A program made the translations under genes and the position numbers. Below, piece after piece: positions 8,393 through 16,247 of a stretch of 64,000 bases of DNA. The first letter of the stretch is position 1; each line of letters opens with the position of its first letter. Below the pieces are notes generated by a model. It worked only from the letters and a program-made list of their open reading frames with translations, had not been told where the DNA came from and ran no database searches. The stretch is from Iodidimonas nitroreducens (GTDB lineage: Bacteria > Pseudomonadota > Alphaproteobacteria > Sphingomonadales > Rhodothalassiaceae): assembly GCA_000710935.1 (NCBI GenBank), contig BAYV01000109.1, positions 186,001 through 250,000 on the forward strand, read 5' to 3'.

Positions 8393-10087
8393 ATGTCCCT
8401 CTCTCACCCCCCTTATCGTCCTATGGCTGATCTGCCCACCCATGCGGTGACCAATCAGCCCCCGCCTTTGGTGGATTATAATCTTTATGCCGCCGATGCC
8501 GCTTTGATCGAAGCCGTGGGCCGGGAGGGCGATGCCGATGCCCCCAAAGCCGCAGATGCCTATGGTGCGGCTTTGGGGGATGCGGCGATTTTGCAGGCCG
8601 GTGATGATGCGAATCGCCATCCGCCGGACTTTCATCCCTTTGATCGCTATGGCCAGCGCATCGATGAGGTGCGCTTTCATCCGGCCTATCATCAGATGAT
8701 GGCGCTGGGCATGGCGCATGGCCAGCATTCGGTGGCCTGGACCGCGAAAAAAGCCGGGCATGTGCGTCATGCGTCTTTGGAATATCTGATGCATCAGGTG
8801 GAAGCCGGAGTGTGCTGCCCCCTCAGCATGACCTATGCGGTCATCCCCGCCCTTCGCCATCATTCTGATCTGGCAGCCTTGTGGGAGCCGAAATTGCTTT
8901 CCCGTCATTATGATGGGACGGCGCGGCCGGTGGCCGATAAGGCATCGGCCACCATGGGCATGGCGATGACCGAAAAGCAGGGCGGTTCGGATGTGCGGGC
9001 CAACAGCACGAAGGCTGTAGCGACGTCCGGGGCTTATGAACTGACCGGGCACAAATGGTTTTGTTCGGCACCGATGTCGGATGCGTTTCTCACTTTGGCC
9101 TATGCGCCGGGGGGATTGAGCTGCTTTTTCGTGCCGCGATGGACCCCCGATGGCCAGCGCAATCGCCTGTTCATTCAGCGACTGAAGGACAAATTGGGCA
9201 ATAAGGCCAATGCCTCATCGGAAATCGAATATCATGGGGCCTATGCCGAAATCATTGGCGATGAAGGGGCGGGGGTGCGCACGATCATCGATATGGTTCA
9301 TCATACCCGCCTTGATACCACCATCGGGGCGGCCTCCCTGATGCGCAGGGCGGTGGCTGAATCGATCCATCATGCCCGTCATCGCACGGCTTTTCAAAAG
9401 CGGCTGGTGGATCAGCCCCTGATGCAGATGGTGCTGGCGGATATGGCCATCGAGCAGGAAGCAGCCACCACCCTAGCCTTTCGGATTGCCCGTTCTTATG
9501 ATGACAGCAGCGGGGAGAGCGGGGAGGATGCAGCAGCGGGCGGCGACCGCGATGAGGCCAGGGCTTTCAGCCGCTTGGCAGTGGCCTTGGCGAAATACTG
9601 GCTCAATAAACGGGTGGCCCCTCTGATTGCCGAGGCTTTAGAGGTGCATGGCGGGGTTGGCTATGTGGAAGAAACGGTGATGCCCCGGCTCTATCGCGAA
9701 GCCCCCCTCAATGGCATCTGGGAAGGCTCGGGCAATGTGATCGCCCTTGATGTGCTGCGCTCGCTTCATAAATCGCCGCAATCGGTTGAAGCCCTGATGG
9801 CGGAAATCCATGCCGCAAAAGGCACGGATCGGTTTCTGGATCGGGCCATGGATCAGCTGGGCACAAAGCTTGCCAAAGGGTCGGTTGATGAGCGCCACGC
9901 CCGGCGTCTCGTCGAAGATATGGCCCTTGTTTTGCAGGGGTCGCTTTTGGTGCGATATGCGCCCCCTGCTGTGGCCGATGCTTTTTGCGCCAGCCGCCTT
10001 GGCGGGGATTGGGGGCGGGCCTTTGGCACCCTGCCCGATGGCCTTGATCTCGACGCCATCATTGAACGCGCGGCCCCACTCGCTTAA
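8393..10087 (+). CDS. aidB: AidB-like acyl-CoA dehydrogenase
   Basis: A 564-residue flavoprotein closely resembling E. coli AidB, which is induced by alkylation stress and binds DNA. The N-terminal THAVTNQPPPL motif, MGMAMTEKQGGSD, GHKWFCSAPMSDA, GGLSCFFVPR and NGIWEGSGNV stretches all match that family. The frame opens earlier (8291), but ATG 8393 has an AAGGAA Shine-Dalgarno about 5-8 bp upstream and gives the family N-terminus. A His/Asp/Gly-rich insert (about residues 378-397) is variable. Whether it acts on an acyl-CoA or protects DNA is unresolved even for AidB. Confidence 0.92.
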   Translation: MSLSHPPYRPMADLPTHAVTNQPPPLVDYNLYAADAALIEAVGREGDADAPKAADAYGAALGDAAILQAGDDANRHPPDFHPFDRYGQRIDEVRFHPAYHQMMALGMAHGQHSVAWTAKKAGHVRHASLEYLMHQVEAGVCCPLSMTYAVIPALRHHSDLAALWEPKLLSRHYDGTARPVADKASATMGMAMTEKQGGSDVRANSTKAVATSGAYELTGHKWFCSAPMSDAFLTLAYAPGGLSCFFVPRWTPDGQRNRLFIQRLKDKLGNKANASSEIEYHGAYAEIIGDEGAGVRTIIDMVHHTRLDTTIGAASLMRRAVAESIHHARHRTAFQKRLVDQPLMQMVLADMAIEQEAATTLAFRIARSYDDSSGESGEDAAAGGDRDEARAFSRLAVALAKYWLNKRVAPLIAEALEVHGGVGYVEETVMPRLYREAPLNGIWEGSGNVIALDVLRSLHKSPQSVEALMAEIHAAKGTDRFLDRAMDQLGTKLAKGSVDERHARRLVEDMALVLQGSLLVRYAPPAVADAFCASRLGGDWGRAFGTLPDGLDLDAIIERAAPLA

Positions 10088-10090
10088 AAC

Positions 10091-10111
10091 ACCAGGCATG
10101 ATGCTGGTTTA
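10091..10111 (+). terminator. Weak hairpin between aidB-like gene and rlmH
   Basis: ACCAG and CTGGT form a 5-bp stem around an 8-base loop, followed by a short TTT. It sits just after the aidB-like stop. The T tract is poor, so it may be only an attenuator or chance. Confidence 0.25.
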
Positions 10112-10127
10112 AACATGGGGCTGCGGC

Positions 10128-10583
10128 ATGGCGCTGACGATCTATGCGGTGGGAAAGGCCGGGCGAAGGCCGGAAGCGCAGCTTGCCCGGGCTTATCTCG
10201 ACCGGTTGCCTTTCGGGGCCGACATCCATGAGGTGGAAGAACGCAAGCCCTTGTCTGTGGCGGAAAGAAAACACCGCGAAGGGGAGAAGATCCTCGCCGC
10301 CCTGCCCGCCAATGCTTTTCTCATTCTTTTGGATGAACAGGGCCCGGATCTGACCAGCCTTGGCTTTGCGCAAAAGCTGGAAGGCTGGCGGCAGCAGGGG
10401 CGGCCGCTGGCCTTTGCCATTGGCGGGGCCGATGGCCATGGCGAGGCGATGCGGGCCCGCGCCGATGCGCTTTTATCCTTGTCGAAAATGACCTGGCCGC
10501 ACATGCTGGTGCGGGTCATGCTGGCAGAACAAATATACCGGGCGGTTTCGATCAGCGCCGGTCATCCTTATCACCGGGAATGA
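10128..10583 (+). CDS. rlmH: 23S rRNA (pseudouridine1915-N3)-methyltransferase RlmH
   Basis: RlmH methylates pseudouridine 1915 of 23S rRNA in helix 69, using SAM, as a SPOUT-fold dimer. The 151-residue product has the family's LLDEQGPDLTS, FAIGGADGHG and the conserved C-terminus LAEQIYRA...GHPYHRE. The ribosome-silencing factor gene that often precedes rlmH is absent here. Its stop overlaps the start of the envC-like gene by 4 bp. Confidence 0.96.
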   Translation: MALTIYAVGKAGRRPEAQLARAYLDRLPFGADIHEVEERKPLSVAERKHREGEKILAALPANAFLILLDEQGPDLTSLGFAQKLEGWRQQGRPLAFAIGGADGHGEAMRARADALLSLSKMTWPHMLVRVMLAEQIYRAVSISAGHPYHRE

Positions 10584-11902
10584 GGGCGCGCATGCCTTTG
10601 TCGATTTATACCGGACGCATTGCCCTCACGCTCCTGATCCTTGGGTTGGGGATGGCCTGTGCCGTGCCAAACAGTGCGGCCCAAAACCCCGAAGGCGATC
10701 CCCGCAGCCGTCTCGATGCTATCGAGCAGGAATTGGCGCAGCGGGCAGCACAGCAGCGCGTATTGGCGGAAAAAGCCCGGGCTGCGGGCCGCGAAGCTGA
10801 GGCCATCGCCCGTTCGATCATCGCTGCCACCGCCGATGTACAGGCCCTTGAAGAGCGGGTGACGGCGGTGGCCTTGAAAATCGAAACGGTGGGTGATCTT
10901 TTGCAGGAACAGGAAAGCCTGCTCGAACTCAAACAGGATCAGATGGCCCGCACGCTGGCTGCCTTGCAGCGCCTGTCGCGTCGGCCGCAGGCTTTGGCCC
11001 TGCTCCGGCCCGGCGATGCCGATGAAACCATCAAGGGGGCCATTCTTTTGCGGGAACTCGCCCCGCAATTGGAAGATGAAGCCCGCGCCGTGGGCCAGCA
11101 GGTGGCTCGAATCCTTGATCTTCGCAAAGAATTGATGGCCGAGCGCGAAACCCTGAAGGCCGATCAAAAGGCTTTGGAAGCCAGCCGCAGGGATCTGGAA
11201 TTCCAGCGCGAGGCACGGCAGGCCGAACAGCAGAAATTGTCGCAAGAAGCGCAGGAGGAAAGCCGGGTCATGGCCCGGCTGGCAGATCAGGCGCGCAGCC
11301 TTGAAGACCTGCTCAAAGCCATCGAGGCCGAGCGCGCCCGGCGGTTGGCGGCGGCCAATGCGGCGGCGGAACGGCTTGCGCAGATGCCCAAAGCGCCGGG
11401 GGATAAGGCTGTGGCTTTGGCGGCTCCCCCCGCGTCTGCTCCGTCTTCATCTGTTCCCTTGAGCGAGGCTCGGGGTAGCCTCGCTTTACCGGCGCGCGGG
11501 CGGCTTTTGCGAACATTCGGGGCGCTCAATGGGGGCCTTCATGAAAAAGGAATCACGATCGCCACCCTTGCGGGGGCGCAGGTGGTGGCCCCATATGATG
11601 GGCGGGTGGTTTATTCCGGTCCGTTTCGTGGTTATGGCAAGCTCTTGATCATTGCCCATGGCGAAGAGTACCATACCCTGCTGGCTGGCATGGATGAGGT
11701 TTATGCCTCGGTTGGTCAGTGGGTTTTGGCCGGTGAGCCGGTCGGGATGATGCAAGATGAGGCGCGTGCGGTGCCGCAAAGGGCAAAAACGGCGGATGTC
11801 CCCGCAAAAAATGCTCAGGAACTGTATGTTGAGTTGCGTAAAGGGGGCGAACCAGTGGATCCTGTGCCATGGTTGGCAGCAGGACTAGGAAAGGTGAGTT
11901 GA
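10580..11902 (+). CDS. envC: EnvC-like murein hydrolase activator (degenerate LytM/M23)
   Basis: A 440-residue exported protein: signal peptide (about 1-34), a long coiled coil rich in Gln, Glu, Ala and Arg (about 40-270), a Pro/Ala linker and a C-terminal LytM fold (about 305-430). The zinc-binding HxxxD and HxH motifs of active M23 peptidases are not seen. The equivalent of the first is LHEKGI, much like the degenerate site of E. coli EnvC, which activates cell-wall amidases at the division site. It is translationally coupled to rlmH and followed at once by ctpA, a common alphaproteobacterial order. Confidence 0.9.
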   Translation: MRARMPLSIYTGRIALTLLILGLGMACAVPNSAAQNPEGDPRSRLDAIEQELAQRAAQQRVLAEKARAAGREAEAIARSIIAATADVQALEERVTAVALKIETVGDLLQEQESLLELKQDQMARTLAALQRLSRRPQALALLRPGDADETIKGAILLRELAPQLEDEARAVGQQVARILDLRKELMAERETLKADQKALEASRRDLEFQREARQAEQQKLSQEAQEESRVMARLADQARSLEDLLKAIEAERARRLAAANAAAERLAQMPKAPGDKAVALAAPPASAPSSSVPLSEARGSLALPARGRLLRTFGALNGGLHEKGITIATLAGAQVVAPYDGRVVYSGPFRGYGKLLIIAHGEEYHTLLAGMDEVYASVGQWVLAGEPVGMMQDEARAVPQRAKTADVPAKNAQELYVELRKGGEPVDPVPWLAAGLGKVS

Positions 11903-11904
11903 AG

Positions 11905-13383
11905 ATGCGTGGATTTTTCTTGGGCGCCAGCGCCGCTGTTTTGGCTTTCATGGGTTCGGCCAGCTCTTTTGCCCAGGGCAATAATGCCGATACCTATCGG
12001 CAGCTCGATCTGTTGATGGAGGTGTTCGAGCGCGTGCGCGCCGAATATGTCGAAGAGGTCGAGGATGAAAAAGTGCTGGAAGCGGCGATCAATGGGATGT
12101 TGGCGTCTCTCGATCCCCATTCCAGCTATATGGGCCCGGAAAGCTTTCGCGCCATGCAGGTGCAAACCCGGGGCGAATATGGTGGCCTTGGGCTTGAGGT
12201 GACGCAGGAAAATGGCGTGGTGAAGGTGGTCTCGCCGATCGATGATACCCCCGCCTCGCGCGCCGGGCTGAAAAGCGGCGATTATATCACTCAGATTGAT
12301 GGATCACCGGTTTTGGGGCTGACCCTGACCGAAGCCATCGATAAGATGAAAGGCCCGGTGGGGGCGCCGATCACCATCACGGTGGTGCGGCCCGTTCCCG
12401 ATGAAGAAGACGAGATTTTCGATGTCGATCTGGTGCGCGATACCATCACCCTCACATCCGTCTCGCATCGGGTGGAGCGCGATGCGGTGGGCTATGTGCG
12501 GGTGCGCACTTTCAATGATCAAACCACCCGTGGTCTGAAGGAAGCCATTGCCGATATCGAAAAGCAATTGGGCCCTGATATGGTTGGTGTGGTGCTCGAT
12601 CTGCGGAGCAATCCCGGTGGCCTGCTCGATCAGGCGATTTCGGTGTCTGATGCCTTTCTCGATCAGGGCGAAGTGGTTTCCACCCGGGGGCGCAATCCGC
12701 GCGATACCAAGCGCTGGCATGCAACGCCGGGAGATCTGGTGAATGGCAAGCCGGTGGTGGTTCTGGTTGATGCTGGTTCGGCTTCGGCTTCGGAAATCGT
12801 GGCCGGAGCTTTGCAAGATCATCGCCGGGCGACCATTCTGGGCGATGGAACCTTTGGCAAGGGCACCGTTCAAACCCTCATCCCCCTGGGGGCGGAAAGT
12901 GCTTTGCGCCTGACCACAGCCCGCTATTACACGCCTTCGGGCCGCTCGATTCAGGAACGGGGGATCGAACCGGATATCGAGGTGACCCAACCGCGTGTCA
13001 CCGCCAGCGGACGGGTTTTAAAGCCCCGCCGGGAACGCGATCTTTTGGGCCATTTGCGGAATGAGCAACTGCTGAAAGACGAAGCCAATAGCGAACAGAG
13101 TGCGGATGAAGCTGCTGAGCCGTCCCCTGATCAATCCTCTGATCAATCTGGGGCCGAGGATGCGGCGGATGTCAGCCCGGCTGAAGTGATTGCCTCGACG
13201 AAAGAGCCAAAATCGGATGAAGCGGCAGGCGATGCCGCCCCGCAGATGACAGAAGAAACGGCAGAAGGCTCGGAATCGGAGCAGGAAAAGGGCGATTATC
13301 AGCTTAACTATGCCCTTGATCTTTTGCTCGGGGTCAGAAAAGCGGTTGAGGAACAAACGGCCTCCGCAGACATCAAGGAGTAA
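11905..13383 (+). CDS. ctpA: Carboxy-terminal processing protease, S41 family
   Basis: A 492-residue periplasmic serine protease. A signal peptide (residues 1-24) is followed by a PDZ domain (about 90-175), which selects substrates by their C-terminus, and the S41 core. The catalytic Ser lies in GSASASE (291-297, probably Ser 294) and the Lys in GTFGKGTVQ (Lys 319). After about residue 385 comes an acidic, Ser/Glu/Ala-rich low-complexity tail before a short conserved helix (YQLNYALDLLLG). The frame extends 12 codons upstream, but ATG 11905 begins the signal peptide. It lies directly after envC, matching a role in regulating peptidoglycan hydrolysis. Confidence 0.95.
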   Translation: MRGFFLGASAAVLAFMGSASSFAQGNNADTYRQLDLLMEVFERVRAEYVEEVEDEKVLEAAINGMLASLDPHSSYMGPESFRAMQVQTRGEYGGLGLEVTQENGVVKVVSPIDDTPASRAGLKSGDYITQIDGSPVLGLTLTEAIDKMKGPVGAPITITVVRPVPDEEDEIFDVDLVRDTITLTSVSHRVERDAVGYVRVRTFNDQTTRGLKEAIADIEKQLGPDMVGVVLDLRSNPGGLLDQAISVSDAFLDQGEVVSTRGRNPRDTKRWHATPGDLVNGKPVVVLVDAGSASASEIVAGALQDHRRATILGDGTFGKGTVQTLIPLGAESALRLTTARYYTPSGRSIQERGIEPDIEVTQPRVTASGRVLKPRRERDLLGHLRNEQLLKDEANSEQSADEAAEPSPDQSSDQSGAEDAADVSPAEVIASTKEPKSDEAAGDAAPQMTEETAEGSESEQEKGDYQLNYALDLLLGVRKAVEEQTASADIKE

Positions 13384-13456
13384 AGGTGCAGCTAAAACGG
13401 CGCGAGAGCGGCATGTTGGAAAAGATCCACCCGATGCGAAAAGGCAGGCCGGTTTG

Positions 13457-14647
13457 ATGGTCTTTTCTCGCCAGAAAACAGATCTGTTGGCAGGGGGGCT
13501 CGGCGGTGCCGGGCCCCTTATTGCTGTGTGGGCGATCACCCTGATCGTGCTGGCCGCTCTCGCCATCTGGTTGCAGATCAGCTATCAGCCGCCTTTACCG
13601 AAAGTGGGGCCCAGTTCAGTAGCAGGTGCGGGTGATGTGCCGTCTGCATCCGTTGGGGATGCGGGCGCGGAGTTGGCGGCAAAGCCCGATGAAACCGCCT
13701 CCCTTGCGGTTTCCGGGCCCACCAAATCGCCGGCGGAAACGCCAGCCAATACATCTGCCAATACAGCTCCGAGAACGTCAGCCGAAACGCCCGCGGCTGA
13801 GGAAGAGGGCCTGTCCCTGATCAGGATGGGGCCGGTTCCCGATCCGGCTTTGGTGGAACAAACATCCGCCGGGCCTTTACCGGTGATTTCGGTGGATGGC
13901 CGAAAGCCCTTCAATGTTTATGCCCGGCCCTATCTGCCCAATGGCAATCGGCCCCGGATCGCTTTGGTGATTCAGGAAATTGGCCTTGCGCGTGAAGCCA
14001 GCACGGCGGCCATCAATCGCCTGCCCAAAGCCGTCAGTCTTGCCCTGTCGCCATATGCCGCCGATCCGCAGGCTGTTTTGCAAGCGGCGCGCGATGCCGG
14101 GCATGAAGTGCTTTTGATGGTACCGATGGAGCCGGTGTCCTTCCCCCGCAGTGATCCCGGCCCCCATAGCCTTTTGGTATCCTTGTCGGCGGCGGAAAAT
14201 ATCAGCCGCCTGCATCATGTGATGAGCCGGGCCCAAGGCTATGCCGGGGTGATCAATCATATGGGCTCGCGCTTTACCGCCACCCCTGCGGCTTTGGAGC
14301 CGATTTTGGCGGACCTGTCGCGGCGGGGCCTGATGTTTGTTGATGCCCGCACCAGCGCCCGTTCCGTGGTGCCTGAAATCGCCGGGAAAACCGGCCTGCC
14401 TTATGCTGAAAATGATCGCTATATCGATAATACCGCCACCGCCGAGGAAATTGATCGTTTTCTGGCAGATCTTGAAACCATTGCCCTGCAGCGTGGGCAT
14501 GCCGTGGGTTTTGGCCGCCCTTATCCGGTTACGGTAGAGCGAATCGAACGCTGGGCGCAGGGTTTGGAGCTGAAAGGCATTGATCTGGCCCCGGTCACAT
14601 CGCTTGTCGGGCTTTATGGGCCGGATTCTTTAAGCCGCGCAAGATAG
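13457..14647 (+). CDS. Divergent polysaccharide deacetylase family protein
   Basis: A 396-residue membrane-anchored protein: one N-terminal transmembrane helix (about residues 18-42), an Ala/Pro/Thr-rich linker with short repeats (to about 120), then a divergent polysaccharide deacetylase (DUF610-like) domain. Recognisable parts are IALVIQEIGL, HEVLLMVPMEP, GVINHMGSRFT and RGLMFVDARTS. The ctpA-distal ATG at 13457 is used because upstream codons would overlap ctpA and lack a plausible start. The rlmH-envC-ctpA-deacetylase-rppH order is conserved in many alphaproteobacteria and hints at a cell-wall role; enzymatic activity is unproven. Confidence 0.87.
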   Translation: MVFSRQKTDLLAGGLGGAGPLIAVWAITLIVLAALAIWLQISYQPPLPKVGPSSVAGAGDVPSASVGDAGAELAAKPDETASLAVSGPTKSPAETPANTSANTAPRTSAETPAAEEEGLSLIRMGPVPDPALVEQTSAGPLPVISVDGRKPFNVYARPYLPNGNRPRIALVIQEIGLAREASTAAINRLPKAVSLALSPYAADPQAVLQAARDAGHEVLLMVPMEPVSFPRSDPGPHSLLVSLSAAENISRLHHVMSRAQGYAGVINHMGSRFTATPAALEPILADLSRRGLMFVDARTSARSVVPEIAGKTGLPYAENDRYIDNTATAEEIDRFLADLETIALQRGHAVGFGRPYPVTVERIERWAQGLELKGIDLAPVTSLVGLYGPDSLSRAR

Positions 14648-14656
14648 GAGCGATGA

Positions 14657-15190
14657 ATGAACGATCGCCAATCTGAAACGATCAGGGCCAAATCCATCGG
14701 GGCCAAATCCATCAGGGCCGATGATCTGCCCTATCGGCCTTGTGTGGGGATGATGCTGCTCAATCATCAGGGGCTGGTATGGACCGGCAAGCGCATAGAC
14801 ACCGCCGCTTTGGCATGGCAGATGCCCCAGGGCGGCATCGATCCCGGGGAAAGCCCCGAACAGGCGGCCTTGCGTGAATTGAAAGAAGAAACCGGCATCG
14901 ATGATGTGCAAATTCTCGATCAACTGGCTCAGCCCCTTTTTTATGATCTGCCCGATGAACTTTTGGGAAAGGCCTGGAAAGGCCGCTATCGGGGCCAGCG
15001 GGTGCATTGGTTTGCCATGCGGTTTTTAGGTGATGATCAGGCTATTGATCTGGGCGGCCCGCATCAGGAATTCAGTGCATGGCGCTGGCAGGAACCGGCG
15101 GCCTTGCCCGATCATATCGTGTCTTTCAAACGGCCGATGTATGAACAGGTGATGGCCGGTTTTGCCCATCTTCTGGGGCCATCAGGATAA
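14657..15190 (+). CDS. rppH: RNA pyrophosphohydrolase RppH
   Basis: RppH removes pyrophosphate from the 5' end of mRNA and so starts RNase E-dependent decay. The 177-residue protein has the full Nudix box beginning GGIDPGESPEQAALRELKEE and the upstream YRPCVGMM and WQMPQGG motifs. The N-terminus carries a short AKSI duplication encoded by a 15-bp DNA repeat (14683-14719) not usual in RppH. It follows the deacetylase gene by 9 bp. Confidence 0.95.
   Translation: MNDRQSETIRAKSIGAKSIRADDLPYRPCVGMMLLNHQGLVWTGKRIDTAALAWQMPQGGIDPGESPEQAALRELKEETGIDDVQILDQLAQPLFYDLPDELLGKAWKGRYRGQRVHWFAMRFLGDDQAIDLGGPHQEFSAWRWQEPAALPDHIVSFKRPMYEQVMAGFAHLLGPSG
14683..14719. repeat. 15-bp x 2.5 tandem repeat inside rppH
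   Basis: Two 15-bp units based on GGGCCAAATCCATC plus a partial third encode the doubled AKSI motif near the RppH N-terminus. The unit length keeps the frame. Confidence 0.85.
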
Positions 15191-15281
15191 GGGCTGCGGG
15201 ATAGAGGCTCCTATCATCACGAAAGCGATCATCACGGAACTGGCGGGCTGTGCTTTTGATGGATGAGGATAGACTTCATCA

Positions 15282-16247
15282 ATGAGCAACAGATTGACAT
15301 CACCAAAAGCCTGGCGCGCATCGGGGCATATGGCATCGCTGCGGGGCCATGATATTTTTTATGTCGATAGCGCTGATGATGATCTGGCTGGCCTTGATGG
15401 GGGGCGCGATGATCGGCCGGTGGTGCTGGTGATCCATGGATTTCCCACGGCGGGCTGGGATTTTCATCGCGTTTGGCCGCTTTTGGTGCCGCATATGCGG
15501 TTGATCATCCCCGATATGCTGGGATTTGGCTTTTCGGCCAAGCCTTGTCCCCATCGCTATGGCATTTTTGAACAGGCCGATCTTCTGGAAGCCCTGATGG
15601 ATCGGCTCGATCTTTCGGATGTGCATATTCTGGCCCATGATTATGGCGATACGGTTGCGCAGGAATTGCTGGCCCGCGATCAGGCGCGCACCGGCCATGA
15701 TCGTTTGTTCAAATCCGTGTGTTTGTTGAATGGCGGGCTGTTTCCCGAAACCCACCGGGCCCGGCTCATTCAAAAGCTGCTGGCAAGCCCATTGGGATCG
15801 CTGGTCAATCGGCTGACCACCAAAAGCCGCTTTGATAAAAGCTTTTCTGCGGTCTTTGGTCCCGATAGCAAGCCTGATGCCCGGGCCCTTGATGATTTCT
15901 GGGGTCTGATCACCGAAAATGATGGGCGGCATGTTTTCACCTCGCTGATCGGCTATATGCACGAACGCCGGATCAATCGGGAACGCTGGGTGGGGGCGCT
16001 CATCCACTGCCCCTGTCCCATTCAGCTGATCAATGGCAGCGCCGATCCGGTGTCCGGGGCCCATATGGTGGCCCGCTATCGCCAGATTATGGGGGATCGC
16101 GATGAGATCCGTGCGCTGGATGGGGTCGGCCATTATCCTCAGGTCGAACAACCCGATCAGGTGGCCGCGGCTTATCGCGAATTTCTTGATCGACACAGCG
16201 CCGCTTTTTCATCCCATCCGCCCCAAAATCGGGATACGCCCTCATGA
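15282..16247 (+). CDS. Alpha/beta hydrolase, MEST / haloalkane-dehalogenase-like
   Basis: A 321-residue alpha/beta-fold hydrolase. The HGFPTAGWDF oxyanion segment and the nucleophile elbow AHDYGDTVAQELL place an Asp, not a Ser, at the active centre, as in haloalkane dehalogenases, epoxide hydrolases and the animal MEST proteins; the wording of the elbow is closest to MEST-like sequences. The C-terminal catalytic His is in GVGHYPQVEQP. The substrate is unknown. Its stop overlaps the start of the amidohydrolase gene (ATGA), so the two probably act together. Confidence 0.85.
   Translation: MSNRLTSPKAWRASGHMASLRGHDIFYVDSADDDLAGLDGGRDDRPVVLVIHGFPTAGWDFHRVWPLLVPHMRLIIPDMLGFGFSAKPCPHRYGIFEQADLLEALMDRLDLSDVHILAHDYGDTVAQELLARDQARTGHDRLFKSVCLLNGGLFPETHRARLIQKLLASPLGSLVNRLTTKSRFDKSFSAVFGPDSKPDARALDDFWGLITENDGRHVFTSLIGYMHERRINRERWVGALIHCPCPIQLINGSADPVSGAHMVARYRQIMGDRDEIRALDGVGHYPQVEQPDQVAAAYREFLDRHSAAFSSHPPQNRDTPS

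Noticed and set aside
8192-9052. 286-codon minus-strand frame opposite the aidB-like gene
   Set aside because: It is antisense to a well-conserved flavoprotein, with His/Arg/Gly-rich composition typical of shadow frames in GATC-rich DNA.
15300-16196. 298-codon minus-strand frame opposite the MEST-like hydrolase
   Set aside because: Antisense shadow: rich in His, Gln and Ile from complementing GAT, CTG and GCC codons; no family pattern.
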